Assembly: GCF_003323745.1 (NCBI RefSeq)
Contig: NZ_QOIL01000002.1
Coordinates: forward strand, 527,753 to 591,752
Origin: Sphaerisporangium album
Lineage (GTDB): Bacteria > Actinomycetota > Actinomycetes > Streptosporangiales > Streptosporangiaceae
Direction: 5' to 3'
DNA: 64,000 bases
Under the pieces are notes generated by a model. The model searched no databases. It had not been told where the DNA came from and saw only the letters and a program-made list of their open reading frames with translations. Below, one piece after another: positions 7,444 to 16,014 of this stretch. Numbering within the stretch: position 1 is the stretch's first letter; each line of letters opens with the position of its first letter. Made by a program: the position numbers and the translations under genes.

Positions 7444-9492
7444 TCACCAGGTCGAGGGGGCCGGGGGCGCCACGACCGGGGGACGGTCGTCGCAGGTGAT
7501 GGTGTTCGGCAGTTCCCAGGGGGCGAGCCACGGGCCGGTGGTGCCGCCGCCGTCGTTGCCGCCGAGGTCGGTCAGCGAGAACTCCGAGCCGGTGGGCGGG
7601 AAGTTGAAGCTGCCGCAGTTGTTGACGCCGGCGGCGCCGACGTTGCGGGCGTCCACGTTCTCGAAGGAGGCCGAGCCCTTCACGCGGGCGCTGACCACCG
7701 AGGTGCCCGTGCCGTCGACCCGGACGTCCTTGAAGTGGACGTTCGTGATCGAGTATTTGTCCTTCACCGGCCAGTCGCTGACCATCATGATCGCGTTGTA
7801 GGTGTTGTCGAGGAAGTGGTCCCCCACGACCTGGATGTCGGCGTCGATGCTCTTCTCCAGCGCGAACAGCCAGATCGCGCCGAGGCCGATGTTCCAGTTC
7901 AGCTCGTAGGTGCCGGCCCGGACCGTGGTGTTGTTCGTGATCCACAGGTGCCCGGCGAACGCCTCGGCGCCGAAGCGGGACCCGGCGTGGATGCCGCTGC
8001 CCTCGCGGATCGGGTCGGCGACCAGGTTGCCCGAGACGGTGTTGTCCGTGCCGCCGTAGATCGCGATGCCGTTGGCCAGGACCGGCGTCTGCACGGTGTT
8101 GTGGTCGAAGGTGTTGCCGGCGTTGGCGGTCTTCTCCGACCACATGGCCAGGCCGTCGTCGCCGGTGTTGCGGACGAAGGTGTTCGACACCGACGAGTTG
8201 GTGACGCCGGTGTGGAAGTTGATCGCGTCGGCGATCTGGTCGACGATGATGCTGTTCCTGATCTTCAGGTTGGTCATCGGGCCGTCGAACCACATGCCGA
8301 CCTTGGTGTGGCGGATGTAGAGGCCGTCGATGGTCGAGTCGCTCAGCGCGCCGCCGATGCCGTTGACCTGGTCGGTGTCGATGCGCTCGCGGACGTCGCC
8401 CTGGATCGTGAAGCCGGACAGGTGGACGTTCCTGCTGCCGCCCGCCGAGGCGTCCTTGCCGTAGAAGCCGACGCCGGTGTGCACCGAGCCGTCGGGGGCC
8501 GGCGTGGGCAGGGCGACCTCGCGGCCCTTGATGATCGTGTACCAGTTGCCGGCGCCCTCGATCGTCACGTCGTCGACGATGATGTGGCGGTTCACCTGGA
8601 AGGTGCCCGGCGGGACGTACACCTTGAGGTTGTTGCGCTTGGCGAAGGCGATCGCCTTGTCGAACGCGTCGGCGGAGTCGCGGCGGCCGAGCGGGTCGGC
8701 GCCGAACGCCAGCACGTTGGCCGCGACGACCCGGACGTGCGGCGCGCCGACCAGCTCGGAGTCGAGCAGGTCGACGACCGTCCACGCCGCGTTGCTCCCG
8801 GCGGGGACGCTGAGCCGCACCTTGTCACCGGCGCGGTAGGTCCTGCCGAGCAGCAGGCGCTGCTCGTCGTAGAAGTGGCTCGGCCGGAACGGCTTGGTGA
8901 TCGTCGGCGCGGGCGTCGTGGCGCTCGGGACGCACTGGCACTCGGTGATCCACCAGTCCGGGTGCAGCAGGTCGGCGTTCGGGTCGTTGGTGAACGGATA
9001 CTGGTTGTACAGCCAGGCGTACTGCGAGGTGAGCGTGAGGGCCCGCTTGGCCCCGCCGTTCACCGTCACGTCGAGCGGCGCGGTGATGCCGCCGCCGTTC
9101 GGCGCGTCGGGGATGCTGTAGCGCACCGTGATCGCGTTGGCCGCGGCCGGCAGCGTGAACTCGACGTACTGGCCCGGCGTCAGCTTGACCGCCTTACGGC
9201 CGGACGCCTCCGACGGCAGCGTGTAGGCCTTGCGGTCCGGGCCGATGACGGTGCCGTTGGTCGACGCGTTCTCCGCCTCCTGCTCGGCGAACGCGACGGA
9301 GGCTCCGCGCCCCGCGACGAGCGCGGGGTCGAGGGCGGCACGCGTCACGGCGGGGGTGGCGGCGGAGGACGTGCGCGCCGACTGGAACGAGGACTGGAAC
9401 GGGGACTGCGCGTCGGCGGCCGTGGTGAGCCCCGCGAGCGCCAGCGCGGCGCAGGCCACCACGGCGGGCAGCCTGAAGACAGCTCCTTGCAT
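7444..9492 (-). CDS. secreted right-handed beta-helix glycoside hydrolase, probably GH87 (mycodextranase / alpha-1,3-glucanase)
   Basis: This 682-residue secreted protein has a Sec signal peptide (LPAVVACAALALAGLTTAADA). A CBM6/35-like domain follows (about residues 70-235: EAENASTNGTV, KLTPGQYVEFTLP, LDVTVNG). The catalytic part is a parallel beta-helix (about 255-640), starting DSADAFDKAIAFAKRNNLKV with a YVPPGTF rung. An Asp-rich cluster, ADAINFHTGV then NTGDDGLAMW, resembles the catalytic acid residues of GH87. It sits immediately downstream of an alpha-glucoside importer operon, which suits a mycodextranase or alpha-1,3-glucanase. Pectate lyase and other beta-helix families are the main alternatives. 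A hairpin separates it from the upstream operon. Confidence 0.65.
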   Translation of the reverse strand: MQGAVFRLPAVVACAALALAGLTTAADAQSPFQSSFQSARTSSAATPAVTRAALDPALVAGRGASVAFAEQEAENASTNGTVIGPDRKAYTLPSEASGRKAVKLTPGQYVEFTLPAAANAITVRYSIPDAPNGGGITAPLDVTVNGGAKRALTLTSQYAWLYNQYPFTNDPNADLLHPDWWITECQCVPSATTPAPTITKPFRPSHFYDEQRLLLGRTYRAGDKVRLSVPAGSNAAWTVVDLLDSELVGAPHVRVVAANVLAFGADPLGRRDSADAFDKAIAFAKRNNLKVYVPPGTFQVNRHIIVDDVTIEGAGNWYTIIKGREVALPTPAPDGSVHTGVGFYGKDASAGGSRNVHLSGFTIQGDVRERIDTDQVNGIGGALSDSTIDGLYIRHTKVGMWFDGPMTNLKIRNSIIVDQIADAINFHTGVTNSSVSNTFVRNTGDDGLAMWSEKTANAGNTFDHNTVQTPVLANGIAIYGGTDNTVSGNLVADPIREGSGIHAGSRFGAEAFAGHLWITNNTTVRAGTYELNWNIGLGAIWLFALEKSIDADIQVVGDHFLDNTYNAIMMVSDWPVKDKYSITNVHFKDVRVDGTGTSVVSARVKGSASFENVDARNVGAAGVNNCGSFNFPPTGSEFSLTDLGGNDGGGTTGPWLAPWELPNTITCDDRPPVVAPPAPSTW

Positions 9493-9530
9493 GGGGGTGA
9501 ACTCGCCTTCTCAGGAGTGGCGTGGGAAGA

Positions 9531-9554
9531 GGGCCGTCCCGGGCGGGACGGCCC
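9531..9554 (-). terminator. hairpin between the alpha-glucosidase and beta-helix genes
   Basis: A perfect 10-bp stem (GGGCCGTCCC at 9531-9540, GGGACGGCCC at 9545-9554) has a 4-base loop. It lies 38 bp upstream of the hydrolase start, leaving little room for a separate promoter, so it may act as a partial terminator or attenuator of read-through from the importer operon. Confidence 0.6.
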
Positions 9555-9640
9555 ATAGCGGAGGGACGGTGAAGACAGAGGGCGTCCGTGTCCCCGAGAA
9601 GACGGCCGGCCCTGCGTGGCGGACGGGTGCGGATAGTACG

Positions 9641-9682
9641 TCGTACGGACTCGTACGGACGTCGTACGGACGTCGTGCGGAC
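9641..9682. repeat. four tandem TCGTACGGAC repeats
   Basis: Copies lie at 9641-9650, 9651-9660, 9662-9671 and 9673-9682; the last has one change (TCGTGCGGAC). Each contains the palindrome CGTACG. They lie in the 205-bp gap downstream of the alpha-glucosidase and upstream of the beta-helix hydrolase. Confidence 0.8.
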
Positions 9683-9697
9683 AGGGTCGTGCGGGCT

Positions 9698-11251
9698 TCA
9701 GGCGGTGCGCAGCCAGACGGCGGTGTCGGTGGGGAGCAGCTCGCCGTCCAGCGGGCCGCTGGCGAGCACGACGCCCTGGTTGGCCGGCAGCGCGACCGGC
9801 CCGGCGCCGAGGTTCACCACGCAGGCCAGGCCCGACTCGCGGGCGAAGGCGAGGACGTTCTCGCCGGCGTCCAGCCAGCGCAGGGTGCCGTCGCCGAGCT
9901 CCTGGCGGCGGATGCTCAGCCCGGCGCGGTACAGGCAGAGCATGGACCCGGGGTCGGCGTCCTGCGCCTCGGCGGTCAGGTCCTTCCAGGTGGCGGGCTG
10001 CGGCAGCCACGGCGTCCCGGTGCCGTTGCCGAACGGCGCCGCCTGGCCGGACCACGGGAGCGGCACGCGGCAGCCGTCCCGGCCGGGCACGGTGTGCTTG
10101 GAGCGGGTCCAGATCGGGTCCTGGCGCAGCTCGGCGGGGATGTCGTCGACCTCCGGCAGCCCCAGCTCCTCGCCCTGGTACACGTACAGGCTGCCCGGCA
10201 GGGCCATGGCCAGCAGCGCCGCCGCGCGGGCGCGGCGCTCGCCGAGCACCAGGTCGGACGGGACGCCGTCCCGGCGGTCGGCGTGGCTGAAGGCGGTGTT
10301 CTCGCGGCCGTACTTGGTGACCGGGCGCGGGACGTCGTGGTTGGACAGCACCCAGGTCGGCGGTGCGCCGATCGGCAGGTGCGAGGCGAGCGTCATGTCG
10401 ATCGACTCGCGCAGCTCGCGCGCGTCCCAGGGGCGGGACATGAAGTCGAAGTTGAACGCCGTGTGCATCTCGTCGGGGCGCAGGTAGAGCGCGAACCGCT
10501 CCTGGTCGGGCAGCCACACCTCGCCGATCAGGATGCGCTCGCCGTACTCGTCGGCGATGCGCCGCCAGCCACGGTAGATGTCGTGGACGCCGTCGTGGTC
10601 GGTGTAGGACTCCTCCTCGCTGGTGAAGTCCTTGATCAGCACGGCGGCGGAGTCGATGCGGATGCCGTCCACGCCCCGGTCGAACCAGAACCGCAGGACG
10701 TCGTGGAACTCCTCGATGACCTCGGGGTTGGTCCAGTTGAAGTCCGGCTGCTCGGGGGCGAACAGGTGGAGGTACCACTGCCCGTCGGGGACCTGCGTCC
10801 ACGCGGGCCCGCCGAAGATGGACTTCCAGTCGTTGGGAGGCAGCCCCTCGCCCCGGCCCTCGGCGAACCAGAACCGCGCGCGCTCGGGCGAGCCCGGGCC
10901 GGCGGCCAGCGCCTGGACGAACCATTCCTGCTGGTCGGAGCCGTGGTTCGGGACGATGTCGATGATCGTCCTGATGCCCACCGCGTGCGCTTCCTGGATG
11001 AACTTCTCCGCCTCCGCCAGCGTGCCGAAGCTGGGCTCGATGTCGCGGTAGTCCGCCACGTCGTAGCCGCCGTCCGCCATCGGCGAGGGGTACCAGGGGT
11101 TGAGCCAGACGGCGTCGACACCGAGATCGGAGAGGTACGGAAGACGGGACCGCAGGCCGGCCAGGTCGCCGATGCCGTCGCCGTTGCCGTCGGCGAAGCT
11201 GCGCAGGTAGACCTGGTAGATCGCGGCTCCCCGCCACCACGTTTCGGACAT
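9698..11251 (-). CDS. GH13 alpha-glucosidase
   Basis: This 517-residue cytosolic (no signal peptide) alpha-glucosidase of family GH13 hydrolyses imported maltooligosaccharides or isomaltose-type sugars to glucose. GH13 conserved regions are present in order: DIVPNH near residue 100, GIRIDSA with the nucleophile Asp near 200, IGEVW with the acid Glu near 244, and LSNHDV with the third Asp near 310. The N-terminus WWRGAAIYQVYLRSFADGNGDGIGD is typical of oligo-1,6-glucosidase/alpha-glucosidase types. It is the last gene of the importer operon, 105 bp after the second permease, matching AglA-type gene order in actinomycetes. Confidence 0.93.
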   Translation of the reverse strand: MSETWWRGAAIYQVYLRSFADGNGDGIGDLAGLRSRLPYLSDLGVDAVWLNPWYPSPMADGGYDVADYRDIEPSFGTLAEAEKFIQEAHAVGIRTIIDIVPNHGSDQQEWFVQALAAGPGSPERARFWFAEGRGEGLPPNDWKSIFGGPAWTQVPDGQWYLHLFAPEQPDFNWTNPEVIEEFHDVLRFWFDRGVDGIRIDSAAVLIKDFTSEEESYTDHDGVHDIYRGWRRIADEYGERILIGEVWLPDQERFALYLRPDEMHTAFNFDFMSRPWDARELRESIDMTLASHLPIGAPPTWVLSNHDVPRPVTKYGRENTAFSHADRRDGVPSDLVLGERRARAAALLAMALPGSLYVYQGEELGLPEVDDIPAELRQDPIWTRSKHTVPGRDGCRVPLPWSGQAAPFGNGTGTPWLPQPATWKDLTAEAQDADPGSMLCLYRAGLSIRRQELGDGTLRWLDAGENVLAFARESGLACVVNLGAGPVALPANQGVVLASGPLDGELLPTDTAVWLRTA

Positions 11252-11277
11252 GCTGGAATCTCTCCTTACAGATTCGG

Positions 11278-11347
11278 TGTACGGCTCGCGCCGCCGCGTC
11301 GGGCGGCCCAGGCCGTGTGTACGGCTGCGCGTGGGCGTTGTACGGCT
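11278..11347. repeat. three TGTACGGCT repeats in the permease-glucosidase gap
   Basis: Identical 9-mers lie at 11278-11286, 11318-11326 and 11339-11347, in the 105-bp untranslated spacer between the permease and alpha-glucosidase genes. The shared TACGG core resembles the decamer repeats near 9641. Function is unknown. Confidence 0.75.
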
Positions 11348-11356
11348 AGCTCCGGG

Positions 11357-12358
11357 TCATCCCTTGAGGCTTCCGGCGGTCAGGCCCGCCATGATGCTGC
11401 GCTGGAAGATGAAGAAGACCACGATGGCCGGGATGCTCGCGATGACCAACGCCGCCATGAGCACGTTCTGCGGCATCTGCGCCGACAGCGAGGAGATGCC
11501 CACGCTGATCGACATCTTGTCGGTGTCGGGCAGCACGAGCAGCGGCCAGACGAAGTCCTTCCAGACGTTCACGACCGCCAGGATGGACACCACGCCGATG
11601 ATCGGCCGAGATACCGGGAGCACGATCGACCACAGGATCCGCACCGGGCTGGCGCCGTCGATCTGGGCGGCCTCCAGCAGTTCCCGGGGGATCGAGTCGA
11701 AGAATCGCTTGAGCAGGAAGATGAAGAACCCGTTGGCGGCGGCGGGCAGCCAGATCGCCCAGGGGGTGTTGAGGAGGTTGAACCCGAGGATCGGGAGGTC
11801 CTTGACGGTCAGGTACGCCGGCAGCAGGATCACCATCGGCGGGATCATGAGCGTCGAGAGCATCAGGGCGAGCACGAGCTTGCCGAGCACCGGCCGCAGC
11901 TTCGACAGCGCGTACGCCGCCGTCACGTCGATGGCCAGCGTGAAGAACCAGGCGCCGGCCGCGTATATGAGGGTGTTGCGCAGGAACAGGCCGAGGTCGA
12001 GCTGGTCCCACGCCTCCTTGTACACCCCCCAGTCGATCGACTTGGGGAAGAACGTGGGCGGCATCTGGGCGAACTCGTCGGCCGACTTGAGCGCCCCGGT
12101 GATCATCCAGTACAGGGGGAACACGAAGACCGCGGTGAAGAGCGCCACGACGGTGACCAGAACGATCCAATAGATCGCCTTGCCGTGCGGGGTGCTCAGC
12201 GTCTGCGGCGACACGACGCCGCGGAACTGGCGCTGGGGCTCCCTGGCCCGCCTGCGCCGTCGTTCCGCACGGGGGCCGGGCACCTGCGGGGCCCCCGGTC
12301 GGGCGGGGCGGCTCGGGCGCACGTCACTGCCCGCCGACCGGACGGTGCTGTTCGACAT
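11357..12358 (-). CDS. alpha-glucoside ABC transporter permease (AglG/MalG-like)
   Basis: This inner-membrane permease of a carbohydrate ABC importer (CUT1 family) has 333 residues. A cytosolic Arg/Pro-rich N-terminal extension of about 55 residues precedes six predicted membrane helices, the first being IYWIVLVTVVALFTAVFVF. The EAA motif that docks the ATPase is EAAQIDGASPVRILWSIVLP. The C-terminus (RSIMAGLTAGSLKG) is standard for MalG-type subunits. The ATG at 12358 is preferred over an upstream in-frame GTG because GGGAG lies 8 bases before it. The gene follows the first permease by 15 bp. No ATPase gene is in the operon; actinomycetes commonly use a shared MsiK-type ATPase. Confidence 0.92.
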   Translation of the reverse strand: MSNSTVRSAGSDVRPSRPARPGAPQVPGPRAERRRRRAREPQRQFRGVVSPQTLSTPHGKAIYWIVLVTVVALFTAVFVFPLYWMITGALKSADEFAQMPPTFFPKSIDWGVYKEAWDQLDLGLFLRNTLIYAAGAWFFTLAIDVTAAYALSKLRPVLGKLVLALMLSTLMIPPMVILLPAYLTVKDLPILGFNLLNTPWAIWLPAAANGFFIFLLKRFFDSIPRELLEAAQIDGASPVRILWSIVLPVSRPIIGVVSILAVVNVWKDFVWPLLVLPDTDKMSISVGISSLSAQMPQNVLMAALVIASIPAIVVFFIFQRSIMAGLTAGSLKG

Positions 12359-12373
12359 CGCTGCCACTCCCTT

Positions 12374-13291
12374 CTAGTTCTTGTCGTCCCGCGAGACGCG
12401 CAGGTAGATGGCGGAGAACACCATCAGCACGATCATGAGCATGAGTCCCAGCGCGCCGCCGCCGCCGAAGTTCCCGAAGCTGAAGGCGTACTGGTACATC
12501 AGGTAGGCGACGGTGACCGTCGCGTTCTCCGGGCCGCCGCCGGTGAGCAGGTACGGCTCGATGAACACCTGCATGGTGGCGACGATCTGGAGGAGCAGCA
12601 TCACCAGGAGGATCAGCTTGGTCTGGGGGACGGTGACGTGCCAGATCCGCTTGAACAGGCCGGCGCCGTCGAGCTCCGCGGCCTCGTACAGCTCGCTGGG
12701 GATGCTCTGCAGCGCGGCCAGGTAGATCAGCGTGCCGGTGCCGAGGTTCATCCAGGTGGAGACGATCACCAGCGAGATCAGGGCGGTGCTGGTGGAGTCC
12801 AGCCAGCTCAGCCCGGGGAGGTGCACGAAGCCCAGGATCTGGTTGAACAGGCCGGGGCCCGGGTCGTAGAACCACTTGAACAGCAGCACCGCGACCGCCG
12901 GGGGCAGCATGACCGGCAGGTAGACGACGAACCGCAGGTACGCCTTGGCGTGGCGCAGCTCGTTGAGCACGATGGCGGCGACGAACGGCACGGCGTACCC
13001 GACGATGAGCGCGAGGCCCGTGAACGCGGCCGTGTTGATCCACGCCGGGGCGAACGCCGAGTCGTCGATCACCGTGCGGAAGTTGTCCAGGCCGACCCAC
13101 TCGGGCGGCCCGACGAAGTTCGTCTTCTGGAAGCTGAGGAGGAACTCCCGCACCATCGGGTACCAGGAGAAGAACGCGAAGCAGATCAGCGCCGCGCAGA
13201 GGAATCCGTACGCCGTCAGGTTGCGGCGCACACCGCGTCGCACCGCCCCCGTGGTGCGGCGCCGTGATCCCTTCACGGTCATTGTGGTCAT
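12374..13291 (-). CDS. alpha-glucoside ABC transporter permease (AglF/MalF-like)
   Basis: This CUT1 permease subunit has 305 residues with about six membrane helices, starting at AYGFLCAALICFAFFSWYP. The EAA motif is EAAELDGAGLFKRIWHVTVP. It pairs with the downstream permease to form the membrane channel for sugars delivered by the binding lipoprotein at 13361-14743. The ATG at 13291 is chosen because AGGAG lies about 9 bases upstream; an ATG three codons later is also possible. It is the second gene of the operon, 69 bp after the binding-protein gene. Confidence 0.92.
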   Translation of the reverse strand: MTTMTVKGSRRRTTGAVRRGVRRNLTAYGFLCAALICFAFFSWYPMVREFLLSFQKTNFVGPPEWVGLDNFRTVIDDSAFAPAWINTAAFTGLALIVGYAVPFVAAIVLNELRHAKAYLRFVVYLPVMLPPAVAVLLFKWFYDPGPGLFNQILGFVHLPGLSWLDSTSTALISLVIVSTWMNLGTGTLIYLAALQSIPSELYEAAELDGAGLFKRIWHVTVPQTKLILLVMLLLQIVATMQVFIEPYLLTGGGPENATVTVAYLMYQYAFSFGNFGGGGALGLMLMIVLMVFSAIYLRVSRDDKN

Positions 13292-13360
13292 CGGTTGAGC
13301 TCCTGATTTCGACGGTGACCGGCGGGGTGCCGGCCTGTGGGCCGGCACCCCGTGCTCAGA

Positions 13361-14743
13361 TCAGCTTGACTTGGCCAGGATGTTGTTGACCTTCTTCTCG
13401 GCGTCGGAGAGAAGCTGGTCGATGTTGGCGTCCTGCCGGGTCAGCACCGCGGACATCGCGGTGTCGAGCACGGCGTAGATCTCCTGCGCCTTCGGCGGCT
13501 CGAGCTTGAACGGGATGTTCGCGGCCCCCTCGACGTACGGCTTGAAGTGGTCCACCGGCACCGTCGCGAACTGCGTACGCTGCTCGTTGATCTTCACGCC
13601 CTCGGGGGCGGAGCCGTAGAGGTCCGTGGTCGGCAGGCCGACCGGCAGGCCGTCGGTCTTGGACCGCTCGTAGTTGAACTGGCCCTGTCCGGGGGTCAGG
13701 AACCGGTACTCGAGCCACTTGAGGCCGGCCTTGATCTGCTCGGGCGTGGCCTTGGGGTTGAACATGTAGCCGTCGCCGCCGCTCAGGGAGGCCTTGGCCT
13801 CGGGCAGCGCGGTCACGCCGTAGTCCTCGAACTTGCCCTTGAAGTCGTTGTTGACGGCCTGGACGACGTCCGGGGCGCCGATCATCATGCCGAGCTTGCC
13901 GCTGCCCATCATGCGCATGAGGTCTTCCCAGCGCAGGAGCTGCTTGGTGCCCATGCTGTTGTCGGTCCAGCGCATCGTCTTGAGGTTCTCGAGGACGGCC
14001 TTGCCCTCGGGGCTGTTGAAGGCGGCCGTCTTGCCGTCGGGGCTGACCATCTCGCCGCCGCGGCCGTAGATCGAGACCGTGAAGTGCCATCCGCCGGTGT
14101 TGCCGGCGCTGTACTCGCCGTACCCGACGTAGCCGGGGCCGAGCGCGGCGATCTTCTTGGCCGCGGCCTGCACCTCGGTCCAGGTCTTCGGCGGGGCGTC
14201 GGGGTCGAGCCCGGCCTGGGTGAACAGCTTCCGGTTGTAGACGAGGCCGGTGCCGTAGTTGGTCCGCGGGATGCCGTAGACCTTGTCGCCGCTCTTGAAG
14301 ACGCTCATGACGTCCGGGCGGATGTCCTTCAGCGTGCTCACCGTGTCCAGGTACGGCGTGATGTCGGCCGCCTGGCCAGAGGCGATGATCTTCTGGACGT
14401 CGGTGTAATAAACGTAGAAGGCGTCTTCCATCTCACCGCCGGCGAGCTTCGCCTGGAAGGTCTCGGGAACGATGCAGGGGAAGGCGTCCTTGCTGTCGAT
14501 CGTGATGTTCGGGTTGAGCTTCTGGAAGGCGGCGACGTCCGCGTCCCACTGAGCCGCCTCCTTCGGGTTGCTCTTGGGCGGCTTGCAGCCGATCGAGAAG
14601 CTCACGGGAGCGTCGCCGCTCGGAGCCGCGGAGCCCTGGGACGACGTGGCCTCAGGAGTGCTGCCGGAGTCGCTGCCGCCACATCCGGCGGCGCCGAGGG
14701 CGAGTCCTGCGGCTAGCAGGATCGCAAGGTTGCGGGGTTTCAT
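13361..14743 (-). CDS. alpha-glucoside-binding lipoprotein (AglE-like)
   Basis: This extracytoplasmic solute-binding lipoprotein for the CUT1 importer has 460 residues. The lipobox LGAAGCGG sits near residue 21 after a short hydrophobic signal (NLAILLAAGLAL), so the mature protein is lipid-anchored at the outer face of the membrane. A disordered Ser/Gly linker precedes the family SBP_bac_1 fold, with VYGIPRTNYGTGLVYNRKLF as a recognisable stretch. It is the first gene of the operon, behind a promoter with a LacI-type operator, and downstream of its likely repressor. Binding of maltooligosaccharides is inferred from the operon's alpha-glucosidase. Confidence 0.92.
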   Translation of the reverse strand: MKPRNLAILLAAGLALGAAGCGGSDSGSTPEATSSQGSAAPSGDAPVSFSIGCKPPKSNPKEAAQWDADVAAFQKLNPNITIDSKDAFPCIVPETFQAKLAGGEMEDAFYVYYTDVQKIIASGQAADITPYLDTVSTLKDIRPDVMSVFKSGDKVYGIPRTNYGTGLVYNRKLFTQAGLDPDAPPKTWTEVQAAAKKIAALGPGYVGYGEYSAGNTGGWHFTVSIYGRGGEMVSPDGKTAAFNSPEGKAVLENLKTMRWTDNSMGTKQLLRWEDLMRMMGSGKLGMMIGAPDVVQAVNNDFKGKFEDYGVTALPEAKASLSGGDGYMFNPKATPEQIKAGLKWLEYRFLTPGQGQFNYERSKTDGLPVGLPTTDLYGSAPEGVKINEQRTQFATVPVDHFKPYVEGAANIPFKLEPPKAQEIYAVLDTAMSAVLTRQDANIDQLLSDAEKKVNNILAKSS

Positions 14744-14801
14744 AGATGTTTCCCTCCTGGACTGCCCCCGACTACGAGGCTCAAGATCTGGTACGGGCTT
14801 C

Positions 14802-14847
14802 GCGAACCGGTTGGGAGCAACATATAGAGGCGGACATATGACAGCAA
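14802..14847 (-). promoter_or_regulatory. importer operon promoter with LacI-type operator
   Basis: On the minus strand, -35 TTGCTG (14842-14847) and -10 TATGTT (14819-14824) are separated by 17 bases. Just downstream, near the expected start site, lies the palindrome AACCGGTT (14805-14812), the classic core of LacI/GalR operators with a central CG. The position fits repression by the adjacent LacI protein. Confidence 0.55.
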
Positions 14848-14913
14848 GAGTTCGGCGTGCATGATGCAAAAAAGTGACAGTGACCTCGTTGCCACGGGTA
14901 TGTGACCTTGACG

Positions 14914-15975
14914 TCACACCGGTCGAATGGGCTGGTCGCGCAGCCGGGCGGGCGCCGTGGAACCGCGCACGACCAGCTCGGGCTCGAAAAGCAGCTCCTC
15001 CGCCGTGACCGAACCGCCCTCGATCTGGCTCACCAGCAGCGTCACCGCCGTCCTGCCGATGGCCTCGATCGGCTGGCGGACGGTGGTGAGCGGCGGGTTC
15101 GTGCAGTTCATGAACGACGAGTCGTCGTACCCGACCACCGAGACGTCCTCGGGCACCGAGAGGCCGAGGCGCCGCACGGCGCGCAGGACGCCGAGCGCCA
15201 TCACGTCGCTGGCGCAGATGATGCCGGTGATGCCGTTCTTGATCAGCCGGGTGGCGACCGCCTGGCCGCCCTCCAGGGAGAACAGGCTGCGTTCGATCGA
15301 GTCAGGCCCCAGGTCAAGCCCCGCGCGGCGCGCCTCCGCCTCGAACGCGGCGAGCTTGCGCCGGGAGGGCACGTGGTCCTCCGGGCCGAGCACCATGCCC
15401 ACGCGCGTGTGCCCGAGCGAGGTCAGGTGGCCGAACGCCTGTTCCACGGCGACGGCGTCGTCGGTCGCCAGGCAGGGGAAGCTCAGCTCGCTGATCGCCG
15501 CGTTCACGAGGACGGCCGGCAACCGCAGTTCGAGCAGCCGGAAGTAGTGTTCGTGGGGGGCGTCGGCCTCCATGTAGTGGCCGCCGGCGAACACCACGCC
15601 GGAGACGTGCTGTTCCAGCAGCATCTCGACGTAGTCCGCCTCCGACAGGCCGCCGGCGGTACGGGTGCACAGCACGGGGGTGAAGCCGCGCTGGGCCAGG
15701 GCGCCGCCGACCACCTCGGCGAGCGCCGGGAAGATCGGGTTGCCGAGTTCCGGCAGCACGAGGCCGACGAGGCGGGCGCGCTCGCCCCGCAACTGCGTCG
15801 GCCGCTCGTACCCGAGGACGTCGAGCGCGGTGAGGACGGCCGCGCGGGTTGCGTCGGAGACTCCGGGTTTGCCGTTGAGAACGCGGCTCACGGTGGCCTC
15901 GCTGACCCCGACCTTCTTCGCGACCTCGGCGAGCCGACGTGTGGTCGACCGCCCGGTCGCATTGTCGCTTGTCAC
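14914..15975 (-). CDS. LacI-family repressor of the alpha-glucoside operon (AglR-like)
   Basis: This 353-residue LacI regulator has the helix-turn-helix LAEVAKKVGVSEATVSRVL near the N-terminus, then a sugar-binding domain that ends PPLTTVRQPIEAIGRTAVTLL. It lies directly upstream of the importer operon in the same orientation, separated by 170 bp that holds the operon promoter and operator. The open frame continues far upstream, but the LacI domain, a -10 element and a sharp change in codon use place the start at the GTG at 15975. It is close to 80% identical by eye to the LacI protein at 4159-5217. A maltose-type or other alpha-glucoside inducer is inferred. Confidence 0.92.
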   Translation of the reverse strand: MTSDNATGRSTTRRLAEVAKKVGVSEATVSRVLNGKPGVSDATRAAVLTALDVLGYERPTQLRGERARLVGLVLPELGNPIFPALAEVVGGALAQRGFTPVLCTRTAGGLSEADYVEMLLEQHVSGVVFAGGHYMEADAPHEHYFRLLELRLPAVLVNAAISELSFPCLATDDAVAVEQAFGHLTSLGHTRVGMVLGPEDHVPSRRKLAAFEAEARRAGLDLGPDSIERSLFSLEGGQAVATRLIKNGITGIICASDVMALGVLRAVRRLGLSVPEDVSVVGYDDSSFMNCTNPPLTTVRQPIEAIGRTAVTLLVSQIEGGSVTAEELLFEPELVVRGSTAPARLRDQPIRPV

Positions 15976-15982
15976 GCCCGCA

Positions 15983-16014
15983 AATATACGGCATACCTGC
16001 GCAAACAGTTTGCG
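15983..16014 (-). promoter_or_regulatory. repressor promoter with perfect CGCAAAC-a-GTTTGCG palindrome
   Basis: A perfect 15-bp palindrome (CGCAAAC 16000-16006, A, GTTTGCG 16008-16014) sits about 25 bp upstream of the GTG. A -10-like TATATT on the minus strand (15983-15988) ends 7 bases before the start codon, and no Shine-Dalgarno is visible, so the transcript is probably leaderless. The palindrome is well placed for autoregulation. Confidence 0.6.

Noticed and set aside
9641..9682. A CRISPR-like array
   Set aside because: The repeats are 10 bp, essentially without spacers, and there are no cas genes.
9230..13267. A long plus-strand open frame across the alpha-glucosidase and permease genes
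   Set aside because: It crosses several well-supported minus-strand genes and has no recognisable domain; it is a mirror frame of high-GC coding DNA.
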